From positions 1,302,001 through 1,366,000 of the forward strand of contig OZ020314.1 of the NCBI GenBank assembly GCA_963971305.1: DNA of 64,000 bases. The letters are read 5' to 3'. The notes beneath the pieces are model-generated. The model did no database searches. It was given only the letters and a program-made list of their open reading frames with translations, and was not told the origin of the DNA. The DNA is from Arcuatula senhousia. Its lineage: Eukaryota; Mollusca; Bivalvia; Mytilida; Mytilidae. Position numbers and translations under genes: made by a program. Below are positions 1 through 11,055 of the stretch, piece by piece. Numbering within the stretch: the first letter of the stretch is position 1; each line of letters opens with the position of its first letter.

Positions 1-84
1 ATAAAGTGGTCTGGATTCCCTGCTTGACAAAAGTTGTACAAGTGAACACAGGAAAGGAAAAACACAACTAGAAGAAAAGGGAAG

Positions 85-330
85 AAGGTAAGGAAACGGC
101 TGGTGCTGCATAAGTGAAAGGGGAGAAGAGGGTAAAACGGCTGCTGCTGCTGCTGCTGCTGCTGGTGCGTAAGTGAAAAAAAAGGGGGAGAAGGTCTTAA
201 AACGGCTGCTGCTGCTGGTGCGTAAGTGAAAAAAAGGGGGGAGAAGGTCTTAAAACGGCTGCTGCTGCTGCTGCGTAAGTGAAAGGGGGGAAGAGGTTAA
301 AATGGCTGCTGCTGCTGCTGCTGGGTGATC
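85..330. repeat. CTG-rich ~60-bp tandem repeat
   Basis: Four to five units of the form (GCTG)n, GTGCGTAAGTGAAA, purine tract, GGTTAAAACGG. The CTG tract is 3-8 triplets long in different units. Short glutamine or leucine ORFs across it are by-products of the triplets. Confidence 0.85.
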
Positions 331-354
331 AAATTGGTAGGAAAAGCAGCAAAA

Positions 355-545
355 GAGCAAGATGAGCAAGGTAAATGAGCAAAATGAGCTGCAAAAGAGC
401 AAGATGAGCAAGGTAAAGAGCAAGATGAGCTGCAAAAGAGCAAAAGGAGCTGCAAAAGAGCAAATGGAGCTGCAAAAGAGCAAAAGGAGCTGCAAAAGAT
501 CAATATGAGCTGCAAAAGAGCAAAATGATCAATCAAAAGAGCAAG
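355..545. repeat. 20-bp minisatellite (GAGCTGCAAAAGAGCAAAAG)
   Basis: About nine imperfect units of a 20-bp motif. The period is not a multiple of three, so the minus-strand cysteine/leucine ORFs here are not credible genes. Confidence 0.85.
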
Positions 546-679
546 AAGAGCCAAGAGATAGTCATGTGATAAAATGCTGAGAGATGATTGGACGATACAA
601 TTTTGAAAAGGCAAAATAAATGAACACTGTTGTCAGTTGCTCGAATGTATTCGAACAAGACGCACGTAAATGTAATGGA

Positions 680-1273
680 TTATCTTCTAAATTTCATAGA
701 AAAGAACATTGAAAGTGAGAACGGGGAACGTGTTTGTCGTAAATGCGGCGAGAAAAAGCCAAAAGATCAGTTTTATAAATCGAAACAAACTTAATTGTGC
801 CGTGCATAGAATGCCAGCAAATATTTAAAGAATGGCGTAGATTCAAAGCATTGAAGCTTGCATACAAGTGACAGAGCTTAGCAAAATTGAGGAATGCATT
901 CTTTGCCTATGTATGGAAAAGAAAGAAAGACAATTTAACAAGACCCGATCAAATCCGCACAGGCAATGAGGGTACTGTTAACAACATGTTATACTATTCA
1001 GAAGTGATAGATAAATTTACAAGGACGAAACAAAAATCATCAGATAGAAACCGGCCGTCGAAAGGAAAGATGTACCAGTGCGACGAATGCGGATACACAA
1101 GCCAAAAGTTGTTCAATCTACAGAGACACAAAGAACAGAAACATCAAAGAAAAATGGAGGAACCGGAATGGTTGAAGGAGGACCCGGAATGGGAAACTGA
1201 GGAAGAGGAAGAGGAGGAAAAGGAATCAGAAAAGAGTGACGACTTGTCTGAAGACGAAGAAACTTACCCCTAG
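680..1273 (+). pseudogene. Broken zinc-finger protein ORF
   Basis: From ATG 680 one frame reads MDYLLNFIEKNIESENGERV, then CRKCGEKKPKDQFYKSKQT and a stop. One base-shift later the next frame gives VPCIECQQIFKEWRRFKALK, an in-frame TGA near 869, and then an open stretch 887-1273. The first parts form a C-x2-C ... C-x2-C zinc ribbon with the K-P-x-x-x-F-Y pattern seen in transposon and viral zinc-binding proteins. The second part has a C2H2 finger, CDECGYTSQKLFNLQRHKEQ with the last His just after, and a very acidic tail rich in Glu. One frameshift and one stop break it, so it reads as a decayed gene or mobile-element ORF. It converges on a retroelement 3' end at 1293. Family not recognised. 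Confidence 0.55.
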
Positions 1274-1292
1274 ATCCCCAACAAAGTAAACA

Positions 1293-1615
1293 ACAAAACT
1301 ACCAAACTGAGATGATCAATCTCATATATCCAAGAAGAAAAGTCATAACAAGGCAAAGAAACGCCATAGAAATTGAAGATCGCAATAGTCCTGACTTGGT
1401 ACAGACATTTGAAAAGAAATGGCGGGTTGAACATGGTTTTATGGCGCCGAACCTTCCTTTTCCATTGCGATCTTAATGCCCGGTAAAACAAAAAAAAAAC
1501 CAACACGGTTGTAAGACATAATAGGGATGAAGAGATGATTATCATAGTACAACAAACTGTAACAAAATAATTGAAACAATAATAAATCATTTGAACATTG
1601 GCTGATATCGAAAGA
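1293..1615 (-). mobile_element. 3' end of the YIDD-type (Penelope-like) retroelement
   Basis: Matches the ends of the retroelement at 42560-42850 and 45230-45515 (shared TGATCAATCTCAT, GGTACAG, TTTTATGGCGCC). Only the 3' region and a trace of the RT end are left. Orientation is inferred from the coding copies. Confidence 0.75.
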
Positions 1616-3085
1616 TATTGGAATATTGTGACTCATATTGGCGTTTTAGAAATTTTGAACACAGAAAACCAAATTTTAACGCGTGTAAGACACTTATTCT
1701 ATCCAAGTTATTGCTAGCTAGCACCCGGTTAGTGTGTCCAACACCCGCGTTCTTAGTGTTCCTCGTCTCTAATCACCCACTGTCTCTTGTGTCCAAAATT
1801 CGCCACCTTTGTTGGGTTAATCAATAATACTGTGCTAAATACGTCAAACTAGAAGTTCAACTTCTACTAAACAAACAACTATACATTGGGGTATCTATAT
1901 TGACGAAAAAAAGTTTTCAACTTGCATTTCGCGATAAGTTGCAATCAATGAAAGGTGGAACTTTACATTTTGGGGAGAAATTTCGTTGTTAAAGACGTTC
2001 CTGTGTATTTTATTTCCAGTAAAAACAGACAAAACTTGGTGTACTAGTAGTTAAGGGACTATAATAAAATACTGTATAAACTTATTTTTGTCTGTTATCC
2101 CTTTTCAACACATTCATTAAGAAAATACCACACCTACATGAACACGATATTTTTTTTTTTGGCTCACCCGGTCTACTGTGTTCCACCCGGTTCTTTGTGC
2201 CCGAATACCCGGCGTGATAATTTTAATACAAGTAAAACTTATGACGTCAAAAATTCAATTTAAATGACATTCATTTATTATTTGGGGTTAAAATTATATC
2301 ATTAAAAAACCAATAAACTGTCAATTATATAAGGAAACGGTCATTATTTTAAGCTGAGGGGTTGGAGCAGATTTATCAAAACCTGACAAGCAACCCATGA
2401 CCCCCACTCCCCTTAAGAAATTTTGCATATAATATTGTTCATTTCTCAATAATCATTTTTAAAGAAATTTTTAGCTCGATAATTAAATTCCATGGGCACT
2501 GGCATGGAGAAAGGCTACAATACATGCGAACGTATTGCAGTTTTCCTAGGGGAAAGAATGGCAATTATCTAGTTTGGGTGGGGGATAGGATTTAATTATC
2601 AGTTTCAAAGCCTCATCACTTTAAAGTCACACTCGAACATCCTTAAAGTTAAAATTATAATTTTTACATAATAAATTAAAATATTTTTTAGTCTCTTCAG
2701 TCCTCTAATTCTACATTACTTCAACAAGATGAAGAAATTTGTTTGCAACTTGGGCACGAGCACGGAATTTTTATTCTTTAATTTTAGGTTACAACTTCAA
2801 TGAAGTTTTGTCTCCCTTTAATTTTTGTTGCGGTTGGACGTTTTTCCAGAATTGAAGGTACAACCACTTTAACAGTGAGATAATTGTAATTATTTATCAA
2901 ATGAAATCTTAATCCGTGTTAAGGAACATATTTCTTACACTGACAATGTCACTTTTTCAGTACATCACTGTAATCAACAAAAAACAATCTACTTTCGTTT
3001 TCGATTAAAAATTTCCTGGTACATTTATTAAAATAGATCAAGCCAGGTATACTCATTTTAAAATAACCAATAAGAAAGAGGTTTG
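1616..3085. other. AT-rich stretch without recognisable genes
   Basis: No exon, RNA gene or strong repeat seen. CACCCGGT-containing segments recur near 1723 and 2166. A small piece of the retroelement 3' end (GTTTAACCCACCATTT) lies at 3096-3140. Confidence 0.5.
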
Positions 3086-3185
3086 GAGCGCCTTAAAACA
3101 TGGTTTAACCCACCATTTCTTATGAAATGCCTGTACCTTTGATATCTTTAATTTTTCCTGTGTACATGTAACAGTAAATTTGGTC

Positions 3186-4290
3186 CGGTAGTAAAATATG
3201 TCCGCTGGACAAATTTTCATAGGAAAATGTGTCTGCCCGGGGGGGGGTCACTCCATATATTTTTTGGTAGGGGTGAGCCGCTGGCACCCAAGGACCCCAC
3301 CCTTATCATATATTAGGAATATTGAAAAAGTATACCTAATCACATATTTTTGCAAAAAATCATCCCTTATCATATATTTGTATAATATAGTATACCCTAT
3401 AAATAATAAGATTAGCAGTTTCAAACATAGAAACCACACTGAGATTAAGTAATAAATTTCATGTGGTGTGTAACCTTTGTAGCTTAAACATGTTAAAGAT
3501 TTCAAAAGCTATTGGCATCTGATCATGCTGATTTGGTTCAATATTGTGCCCTTATCATATAATCCTATCAAAAGTATCCTTATCGGATATTTTCATCTCA
3601 ATTTCACGCCCTTTTCATATAAAAGCGTGAAACCGGTACCTATTCCAGCGATTCATCCCTATCTCATCTTATAAAGTGACCCCCCTGGGTGTGTCTGTCA
3701 GACATATTTTCCTAGTAAAATGTTTAACCAGACATAATTTACTAGGAATTTGTGTCCTATCTTAGTAAAATATGTCCACCAAGATTTGTGTAAGGAAAAT
3801 TCGTCGGCCATTTCTTCCTAGTTAAAACTGTCCACAAATTTTTCCTAATGAAATCTGTCTGACAATTGTTTTCCTTAAGTTAGCACTGTCCGTCAATTTT
3901 CTCCTGGTAAAAACTGTCCAACAATTATTTTCCTAGTAAAAAATGTCCTCCAATGTTTTCCAATTACAACTGTCCGCCAATTTTCCCTGGTTAAAACTGT
4001 CCAAACATTTTTTTTTCTAGTAAACATGTCCGCTGATTTTTTTTCCTAGTATAAAAAACACTGTCCATCAATTTTTTTCCTAGTAAAAACTATCCGATAA
4101 TTATTTTCCTAGTAAAATGTCCTCTAATGTTTTCCAAATACAACTGTCAGCCAATTTTCCCTAGTTAAAACATGTAAAACTGTCCGACATTATCTGTTCC
4201 AGTAAACACTATTTTTTTCGTGGTAAAAGTGTCTTATTTCCACATCTCAAACTTCTTTGCCATTTTTCCTAGTAAAATGTTTTACAATTT
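3186..4290. repeat. Degenerate minisatellite with TTTTCCTAGTAAAA and TGTCC
   Basis: Imperfect units of about 30-45 bp with TTTTCCTAGTAAAA followed by (A)CTGTCCG(A/C)CAATT. The array is interrupted by the MITE at 3236-3689 and reappears at 5420-5745 and 5935-6020. Divergence between units is high. Confidence 0.8.
3236..3689. mobile_element. hAT-like MITE with 8-bp target duplication
   Basis: Ends are CCCGGGGGGGGGTCACT and (complement) CCCAGGGGGGTCACT, imperfect inverted repeats. TGTGTCTG lies directly on both sides (3228-3235 and 3690-3697), an 8-bp duplication as made by hAT transposases. The 454-bp interior has CCCTTATCATAT repeated and no coding capacity. Confidence 0.8.
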
Positions 4291-4499
4291 TTTCAAAGTA
4301 TAAACATGATAAAGAATGTTAAACATGTTAAATAGGTATTTTCTAATAAAAATTATGATGATATTTTTCCCTGTATAATAATGTCTGATTACAAATTGTC
4401 AATATCCTACTTTGATATTGATGATTATAATTTTCTACATGTTCTATTGAAAATGACACAAAACCTTTTTGTAATGAAAAATATCATTACATATCAAGG

Positions 4500-5385
4500 G
4501 AAAAAGGTGGGGTCGCAAAAATTAATTCTCAATTTTGTATCGCTATTTGACAAGAACAGACATGCAAAAAAAAATTCAAAATCTGACCATTATTAAAAAA
4601 GTTTTGATTTTGGCCCTTATTGGCCCCTAATAACCTAACGGGGAATAATGGGGGAAAAGGGCTGTTTCAAAAATTAATTCTCAATTTGTATCCGCTAATT
4701 GACAAGAACAAACATGCAAAAAAAATTTCAAAATCAGATCACAAGTAAACAAGTTTCAATTTTGATCCCTTTTGGCCCCAAATTACCTAATAGGGGGAAA
4801 AGGGGGTTTACAAAAATTAATTCTAGAATATATATCCGCTATTTGACAAGAACAAACATGCAAAAAAATTTTTCAAAATCGTACCACAAATAAAAAGTTT
4901 CGATTAAGGCCCCTTTTGCCCTCTAATTACAAAACTGGGGAAAAAGGGGGGGCGTTCAAATTCACCAGGTTCATTCTTTTATTGTAAGAAACATTCTTGA
5001 CAAATTTCACAGCAATAGGCCAACTAGGATCATGGTTATGGTGGAAACAAATAAAATATTTGAATTTTTTGCCCCTTTTGGGCCCCTAATTTGGAAACAA
5101 AAAAGGGGGGACTCCCAAAATCAATCCCTTTTATCCTTTTATGGTAAGGAACATTATTGCCAAATTACAAACCAATGGAATAACTAGAACTAAAGTTATT
5201 GTGGCAACAAACATAAAATTAGCAGTTTTAGCCCCTTTTTGGCCCCTAATTTTGAAACGGAAAATGGGGGAACCCCCAAAATCAATCCCATTCATCCTTT
5301 AATGGTAAGGAACATTATTACCAAATTTCATAGCAATCAGATAACTGGAGCTAAAGTTATTGTGGAAACACTAAAAAGTTAACAG
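4500..5385. repeat. ~145-bp tandem repeats
   Basis: Three units (starting near 4514, 4668 and 4810) share AAAAATTAATTCTC, TTTGACAAGAACA and a G-rich segment GGGGAAAAGGGGG. They grade into related units at about 4960-5380 with AAGGAACATTATT, CTAAAGTTATTGTGG and GCCCCTTTTTGGCCCCTAAT. A short ACGACA microsatellite follows at 5386-5416. Confidence 0.8.
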
Positions 5386-5419
5386 ACAACAACGACGATG
5401 ACAACGACAACGACGACAG

Positions 5420-5745
5420 CATCATACCATAATATGTCCGCAATTTTTTTGCGGTCGTATAAAAATGTGTCCTATTACATCATTTTACTAGGAAAATATG
5501 TCCAGCAATTTTATGAGTCTATAACATATATTCAGTCTTTAAAACAGCTTTTCCTATTTAAATTTGACAGATTTTTTTTTTAATTATGAAATGTGCCCAA
5601 GTATGAATTTTACTAGGAAAACATGTCCAGCAATTTAATTTGCTAAACATTCTTTTAATTTTAAAAACACAATTTTGCTAGTTAAATATAACGGTATACA
5701 ATCATGATTTCACTAGGAAAATATGTCCATGGACAAATTTCACTA
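5420..5745. repeat. TGTCC minisatellite, second block
   Basis: Resumption of the array at 3186-4290: ACTAGGAAAA(C/T)ATGTCCAGCAATTT repeated about five times with wide spacing; a last part lies at 5935-6020. Confidence 0.65.
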
Positions 5746-5749
5746 ATGT

Positions 5750-5935
5750 AAGAAGCAGAGGTACCAATGGGGTATCCGAATGTCAAAGGTCCAAAAGGGC
5801 AGAGACAAAACCAGTAAACACGAACAAGAACGGGACAAAAACAGCCAACACGTAAAACATGGAAACACAAAATAACTGAATATCAATCAACAACGCGAAC
5901 TCCAGTTGAAACAAGAGTGAACTCAGGCATGTACA
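5750..5935 (-). mobile_element. Retroelement 3'-end fragment
   Basis: Shares GGGGTATCCGAATGTCAAAG, AAAACCAGTAAACACGAAC and CAAGAGTGAACTC with copies at 25050-25460, 32865-33240 and, on the other strand, 45735-45915. No RT coding sequence left. Confidence 0.7.
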
Positions 5936-6020
5936 ACACATTTTACTAGTAAAATATTGTACAATGGACAAAATTTACCAGGAAAATGTGTCCACCCGGA
6001 CAAATTTTACACGGACAAAT

Positions 6021-6900
6021 TTATCAATCACATACTGTCTTGGTTGTTTTGTCTTGTCTTAAGATTGATTCTCCAAGTCTGGTAATACCGATATACGTCA
6101 TTTTCGAGTTCATTGCTTTTCCAGAAAAATCCCTCAATTACACAGTAAATGCACATGACTTCACCAGTTTTTTAGTCAAACTGGGGTGCTTTCCATAATG
6201 CAATGCCTACCGGTTGAAATGGACAATTTTTGTTTTGTCACCTGTTCGTCTGGTTTATATTTTCTTGCAAACCATTTGCGCCGAACCCGATAAAAGAACA
6301 CGAATCTGAGGTTCAACTGGTGCAAACCGCATAATGGAAAGCACGCCTGGTTTGCTGTCGGGTAGACTTATGCAAAAGGGTTTGTGTGTTAATGAAAACA
6401 GTGATATCTTTATAAATGGTAAATAATTCAATTGAATAGAAAAATATTAATACATGCGTAGAAAAATTTCCAGAATTGAAGATTCCATCGTTAATTAACA
6501 ACAAAGCAGTATTTATTTTGATCTATTGCTCTTTCTTGCCATGCTTGCACCAGAAGTCGTCATGCCCTAAAAAAGTTATAATAAAAGAACTTTTTCCGGG
6601 TTCACAAGCCGTTCCACACTATTGTGAAAACCGAGTATTTTGTTATTACCTTTATTTTCTATTTACTAATGCTATAAAACAGTCTGATGTAGACAAAGAA
6701 CACGATGCATAAGTTCATATCAATAATTTACCATTTATTTATAACGAACTGACTAAGATTATTTTATTGTTACTCGCGTGATTAAAACGAGGACGGTTTC
6801 CAGAAACGGCTCCTTTACAGTCAGAATCTCACAAGTAACAATAACAAATTAAATTAGGATAACTCAACTTATTGTTACTCGCAAAATGACAAACTTTATA
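6021..6900. other. Non-repetitive stretch, no gene seen
   Basis: Two short opposing ORFs (about 63-78 codons) without conserved features; no splice-bounded exon recognised. Confidence 0.4.
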
Positions 6901-6904
6901 TGTT

Positions 6905-7280
6905 CTAAGCTATTTTCAGACCTGTGGGACCTCTACTTCCTGTTAGGGGTGGGGCTGATATGAAAATCTATGAACATTGACTTGAAAATTTCTGTCAAGC
7001 TTTTCTCAGAAACCTTACATGAAAATGATTTGAAACTTGGTAGGATGGTTCAGAATAACAAACTTTGCATCCTTAGCGACTTTTAGACCTGTCAGGCCTT
7101 TACTTCCTGTTAAGGTATGGGACAATATGAAATCTATGAAAACTGACTTGAAAATTTTTTTCAAGCTGTTCTAAGAAACCATACATAGGAATGATTTGAA
7201 ACTTGGTAGGATGATTCAGTATGACAATCTGTGCATCCTGAGCAACTTTCAGACCTGTGAGACTTCCACTTTCTGTTTGG
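6905..7280. repeat. ~165-bp tandem repeat with GAAACTTGGTAGGATG
   Basis: Two full units and part of a third (starts near 6935, 7102 and 7262), each with ACTTCCTGTT, ACTTGAAAATTT and TGATTTGAAACTTGGTAGGA. Related single copies lie at about 41780-41900 and 58410-58620. Confidence 0.8.
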
Positions 7281-7299
7281 TACCTAGCGGGGACATCCG

Positions 7300-8130
7300 T
7301 GTCCAATGGACACATTCCTTCTTTATTTTTTGAAAAAAACAGAACATTTTATAATCTTTATTTAAAAAAAAAACTATCTTATCTGTAGTGTTAGTACATC
7401 CCATTACAACAATATTTTGCCCTCTCAATTTTTTATTTGTATTTCCCATGCCGCTGTTTTGTCCATATTGTTATCAACACGAATGCTGTCATGAAATTGT
7501 GATCATTCACTGTCTGCCATTTTGGAATAAATGTACGGTCCTCACAATGTTTTTCATTATTTTTAGATTACAAATGTAAACACATTCATTAACAACATTT
7601 TCGGATTTTCTTTTCAAAAGTTTGTCAGAAATATTGTTTTTCAGTGCATTTAATAGGAAACATCATGTTTCCATTCAAACTTGTGCACACGCAGACATCA
7701 GAAAATCCAACAAAAACTGGAACAATTATTGAAACAACACTAGACATTTGGTCTGGAAACTTATGATATTTTACCAGTCCTGAGACATTTTTAGTGGGTT
7801 TGTCCGTTGGTCTGACGTAATTCATATTGAAATGACTCAAACTTGTTCTGCTTTTTTGCATATGCCATGTGCCATGATTTCCTGCACTTTTTCTGACTGC
7901 AAAATATTCCTGCAACAAAAAACATGAATAAAATGCACAGAAACAAAGACAAAGTGTGTACAGTCATTACACCTTTACCATAACTGTTTGTTTTAAGAAT
8001 ATATCCATTATCTGTTTTTCAGCAGCACGTTGAATACCTGAAGAAGTTATTATGGATTGGTTGTAAGTTTAAAATGTATTACTAAGACATGACTGTCAAA
8101 TTTTCCTGTAACAATTCAATGGAGGAAAAA
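7300..8130. other. No gene recognised
   Basis: Low-complexity T/A runs and short ORFs only. Confidence 0.4.
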
Positions 8131-8136
8131 AGAAGA

Positions 8137-8280
8137 GGATACCAGCATGAAGAGGGGGGATTCGAATGGATAGCTAAGGGAGCAACCAATACTATAAAAG
8201 GATAAATGGGATTGATTTTGGGGGTACCAGCATGAAGAGGGGGGATTCGAATGGGTAGATAAGGGAGCAACCATTTGATT
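8137..8280. repeat. Short direct duplication (about 85-bp spacing)
   Basis: TACCAGCATGAAGAGGGGGG followed by ATTCGAATGG at 8139 and again at 8225. Confidence 0.8.
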
Positions 8281-8459
8281 TTGATACAACCGCAATAAAA
8301 TTGTGGACATATAATGGTATGATGCTGTTGTCGTTATCTGCGTTGTCTGTTAACTTTAGTGTTCCCACAAGAACTTTAGTTCTAGTTATCTGATTGGTAT
8401 ATTCTTTATGTTGTAAGTTAAAACATATAGGGGGAATCAACTCAAGGTATATTTTTATT

Positions 8460-8955
8460 TATGCTTCAATTTATAAAAGATGATAATGACTGTCACATTT
8501 TAAAATAATTTAGAGGCCATTTATGCTTCAATTTATAAAAGATGCTAATGACTGTCACATTTTAAAATAATTTAGAGGCCATTTATGCTTCAATTTATAA
8601 AAGATGATAATGACTGTCACATTTTAAAATAATTTAGAGGCCATTTATGCTTCAATTTATAAAAGATGCTAATGACTGTCACATTTTAAAATAATTTAGA
8701 GGCCATTTATGCTTCAATTTATAAAAGATGATAATGACTGTCACATTTTAAAATAATTTAGAGGCCATTTATGCTTCAATTTATAAAAGATGCTAATGAC
8801 TGTCACATTTTAAAATAATTTAGAGGCCATTTATGCTTCAATTTATAAAAGATGCTAATGACTGTCACATTTTAAAATAATTTAGAGGCCATTTATGCTT
8901 CAATTTATAAAAGATGATAATGACTGTCACATTTTAAAATAATTTAGAGGCCAAC
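8460..8955. repeat. 62-bp satellite, 8 copies of two alternating variants
   Basis: Units start at 8461, 8523, 8585, 8647, 8709, 8771, 8833 and 8895. They are practically identical except for GATGATAATG or GATGCTAATG, in the order A-B-A-B-A-B-B-A. The near-perfect identity shows recent expansion. Confidence 0.95.
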
Positions 8956-9966
8956 ACCATTCTCATTTTAAAGACTGTTTTCGTTTTAAATTCAGGTCAG
9001 AAATTAAAATTTCTTATTTATGTTATGATTTCAAAATTATTTTGAAAGTTTATAATTTTTGCAACATGTAGTCCTTGACTTAACAGACAAATATATGATT
9101 AGAAAGTCCACCATAGGATGCCTATGTCTAAAACTATTTGCTATTTTCATAAGGCAGCAAACGTACAATGTTAAGATGTTTCAGTTGTATCATGCTGCCC
9201 TCAGAGGAAATCTTCTTTATATTCTGTATGTAAATGCAGTAACATCAGTTCAAATAATTTCCATGGGCATTTGATATGTGTCCACCAACCATGCCAACAG
9301 TGACTATATTGGCTCTAACAAGATATCTCACACTGGTAACAATTACTTGTTATGTTGAAATAATAAGAAAAAATAATAAAGGATGAGACAGTTTGTTTTG
9401 GTTATTGTTTTTTGTCTCTAATGTGAGGAAGTCTAAAAAGGCGAGACTAAGAGATTGCTTTTGATCTCTGCTGATGTGATTCAATAAAGCATAAATCAAT
9501 TTTGTATTGACTAACCCAAGATTTTTTGTCAAAGATTAAAAAAACATTGTATGTCACAGTTGTCCTAATTTGGTACAGTCATTTTAAATTAAATACATGT
9601 ATAAATTTAGTATGCTTATATCCAAACACTCCTGCTTATGTGCATAAAATGGCTACCAACTGTTTTTGATTTATATTGTTATGACAAAAAAAAACATGGT
9701 CTCTTTTATTAAAAAAAGAAAGAAAATAGAGTATTTAACATCAAACTAACAAAATATTAGGATTTCTTTTTTTAAATTCTCATTGGGTCTAGAGTTTGTA
9801 ATTGACCCTTCGGAGGACAAAATTAATGTCCCTTTAAATGAAAAAAAGCCAACATTTTACATTATTTTGTGTTAAAAAAAATTATTATAGAGAAACTGTT
9901 TTCCATTTAAATTTCAAAATTGTCTAAACCTTACGGTTCTTCCTACCCCAGACATACATGTAGGTT
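8956..9966. other. AT-rich stretch, no gene seen
   Basis: Only short unsupported ORFs (for example 9059-9274). Confidence 0.4.
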
Positions 9967-10190
9967 GATCATCTTATAGTAATTTGGTTCTCCAGTTTGG
10001 TATTTTTGGTTTTACTGTTCTATGCTCTTCATAATCATATAGTGTTTGGCATTTTCAATGTTTTTAGTAGAGCACCTCTGATGAGTCTTGAATAGACGAA
10101 ACACATGTCAGGTGTAGCAAAATTTATTGTCTTGAACTTTGTTGTCATTTGTATTGCATGCATCAACACAAGATGCTCAACAAAAGTGTT
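9967..10190 (+). mobile_element. Retroelement or retrozyme end carrying a hammerhead ribozyme
   Basis: A stretch flanked by GTTGATCATCTTATAGT at 9965 and 10188, which looks like a direct repeat around an insertion. The interior has TTTTAGTAGAGCACC directly before the ribozyme core, a context I recall from repetitive elements of mussels. Penelope-like elements and retrozymes are known to carry such ribozymes. Confidence 0.6.
10072..10115 (+). ncRNA. Hammerhead self-cleaving ribozyme (type I, minimal stem III)
   Basis: Stem I GCACCT (10072-10077) pairs with AGGTGT (10110-10115). Core CTGATGA is at 10078-10084. Stem II is GTCT (10085-10088) with AGAC (10094-10097) around a 5-nt loop. Core GAAA is at 10098-10101. 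Stem III is three pairs closing a 2-nt loop (ACA with TGT, 10101-10108). The cleavage triplet ends GTC at 10107-10109. All invariant core bases are present. The very short stem III is what is described for metazoan retroelement hammerheads, which may work as dimers. Confidence 0.85.
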
Positions 10191-10454
10191 GATCATCTTA
10201 TAGTCCTCTGATGGCCCTTTTATAGGTTAAGGCCTTAAAAGGTAAAAATCTTACTTTTACCATCTAGAATGAAACTATTTCAGATAGAATGAAGCTGTTG
10301 CTTAAAAGGTACATTTTCAGATCTTCATAAATATTATATTTGATATTATTCAGATGACCATTTTAGGATAATCATGTGTAAATGATTTTTTTTTCATACA
10401 ATAGCTAACAAGTTAGCATTTCAAGTGTCTAAATCAATCAAATTCTATTTTATC

Positions 10455-11055
10455 TTTCTACAGTGCTGTGTGTCTTTTATCTTTGTCTATCAAAGTCTGT
10501 CTTTCTATAGGTCTCTGTGTGTCTATTGTCTTTGTCCATCAAAGTCTGTCTTTCTATAGCTGCAAACATGTAGCTCTTGAGGCAACTCATTTAATATTTT
10601 TTTTTTATGGTCCGCAACTAACAAAAATCAAGCGGCCACCAGAGCTACATGTTTGCAGCTAGTCTTTCTATAGGTCTCTGTGTGTCTATTGTCTTTGTCC
10701 ATGAAAGTCTGTCTTTCTATAGCAATGTGTGTCTATTGTCTTTGTCCGTCAGAATTTGTCTTTCTATAGCACTGTGTGTCTGTTGTCTTTGTCCATCAAA
10801 GTCTGACTTTCTATTGGAATGTGTGTCTATTGTCTTTGTCCGTCAAAATTTGTCTTTCTATAGCACTGTGTGTCTGTTGTCTTTGTCCATCAAAGTCTGA
10901 CTTTCTATTGGAATGTGTGTCTATTGTCTTTGTCCGTCAAAATTTGTCTTTCTATAGCACTGTGTGTCTTTTTCATCAAAGTCTGAAATTCTATAGCCCT
11001 GTGTGTCTATTGTCTTGTCCATCAAAGCCTGTCTTTCTATAGCACTGTGTGTTTC
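10455..11055. repeat. 47-bp minisatellite (GTGTGTCTATTGTCTTTGTC)
   Basis: About eleven units with GTCTTTGTCC(A/G)TCAAA, GTCTTTCTATAG and CACTGT. Interrupted by a small hairpin element at 10559-10659. ORFs across it shift frame with the 47-bp period and are not genes. Confidence 0.9.
10559..10659. mobile_element. 101-bp hairpin MITE with TA target duplication
   Basis: Starts GCTGCAAACATGTAGCTCT and ends with the exact complement, AGAGCTACATGTTTGCAGC, 19-bp perfect inverted ends. TA is present on both sides (10557-10558 and 10660-10661). It sits inside a unit of the minisatellite. Confidence 0.85.

Noticed and set aside
97..530. Poly-Leu/Cys proteins on the minus strand
   Set aside because: Products of CTG and 20-bp repeats.
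10468..11042. ORFs with CLLSLSI(K/R)VCLS repeats
   Set aside because: By-product of the 47-bp minisatellite; period is not a multiple of three and all three frames look alike.
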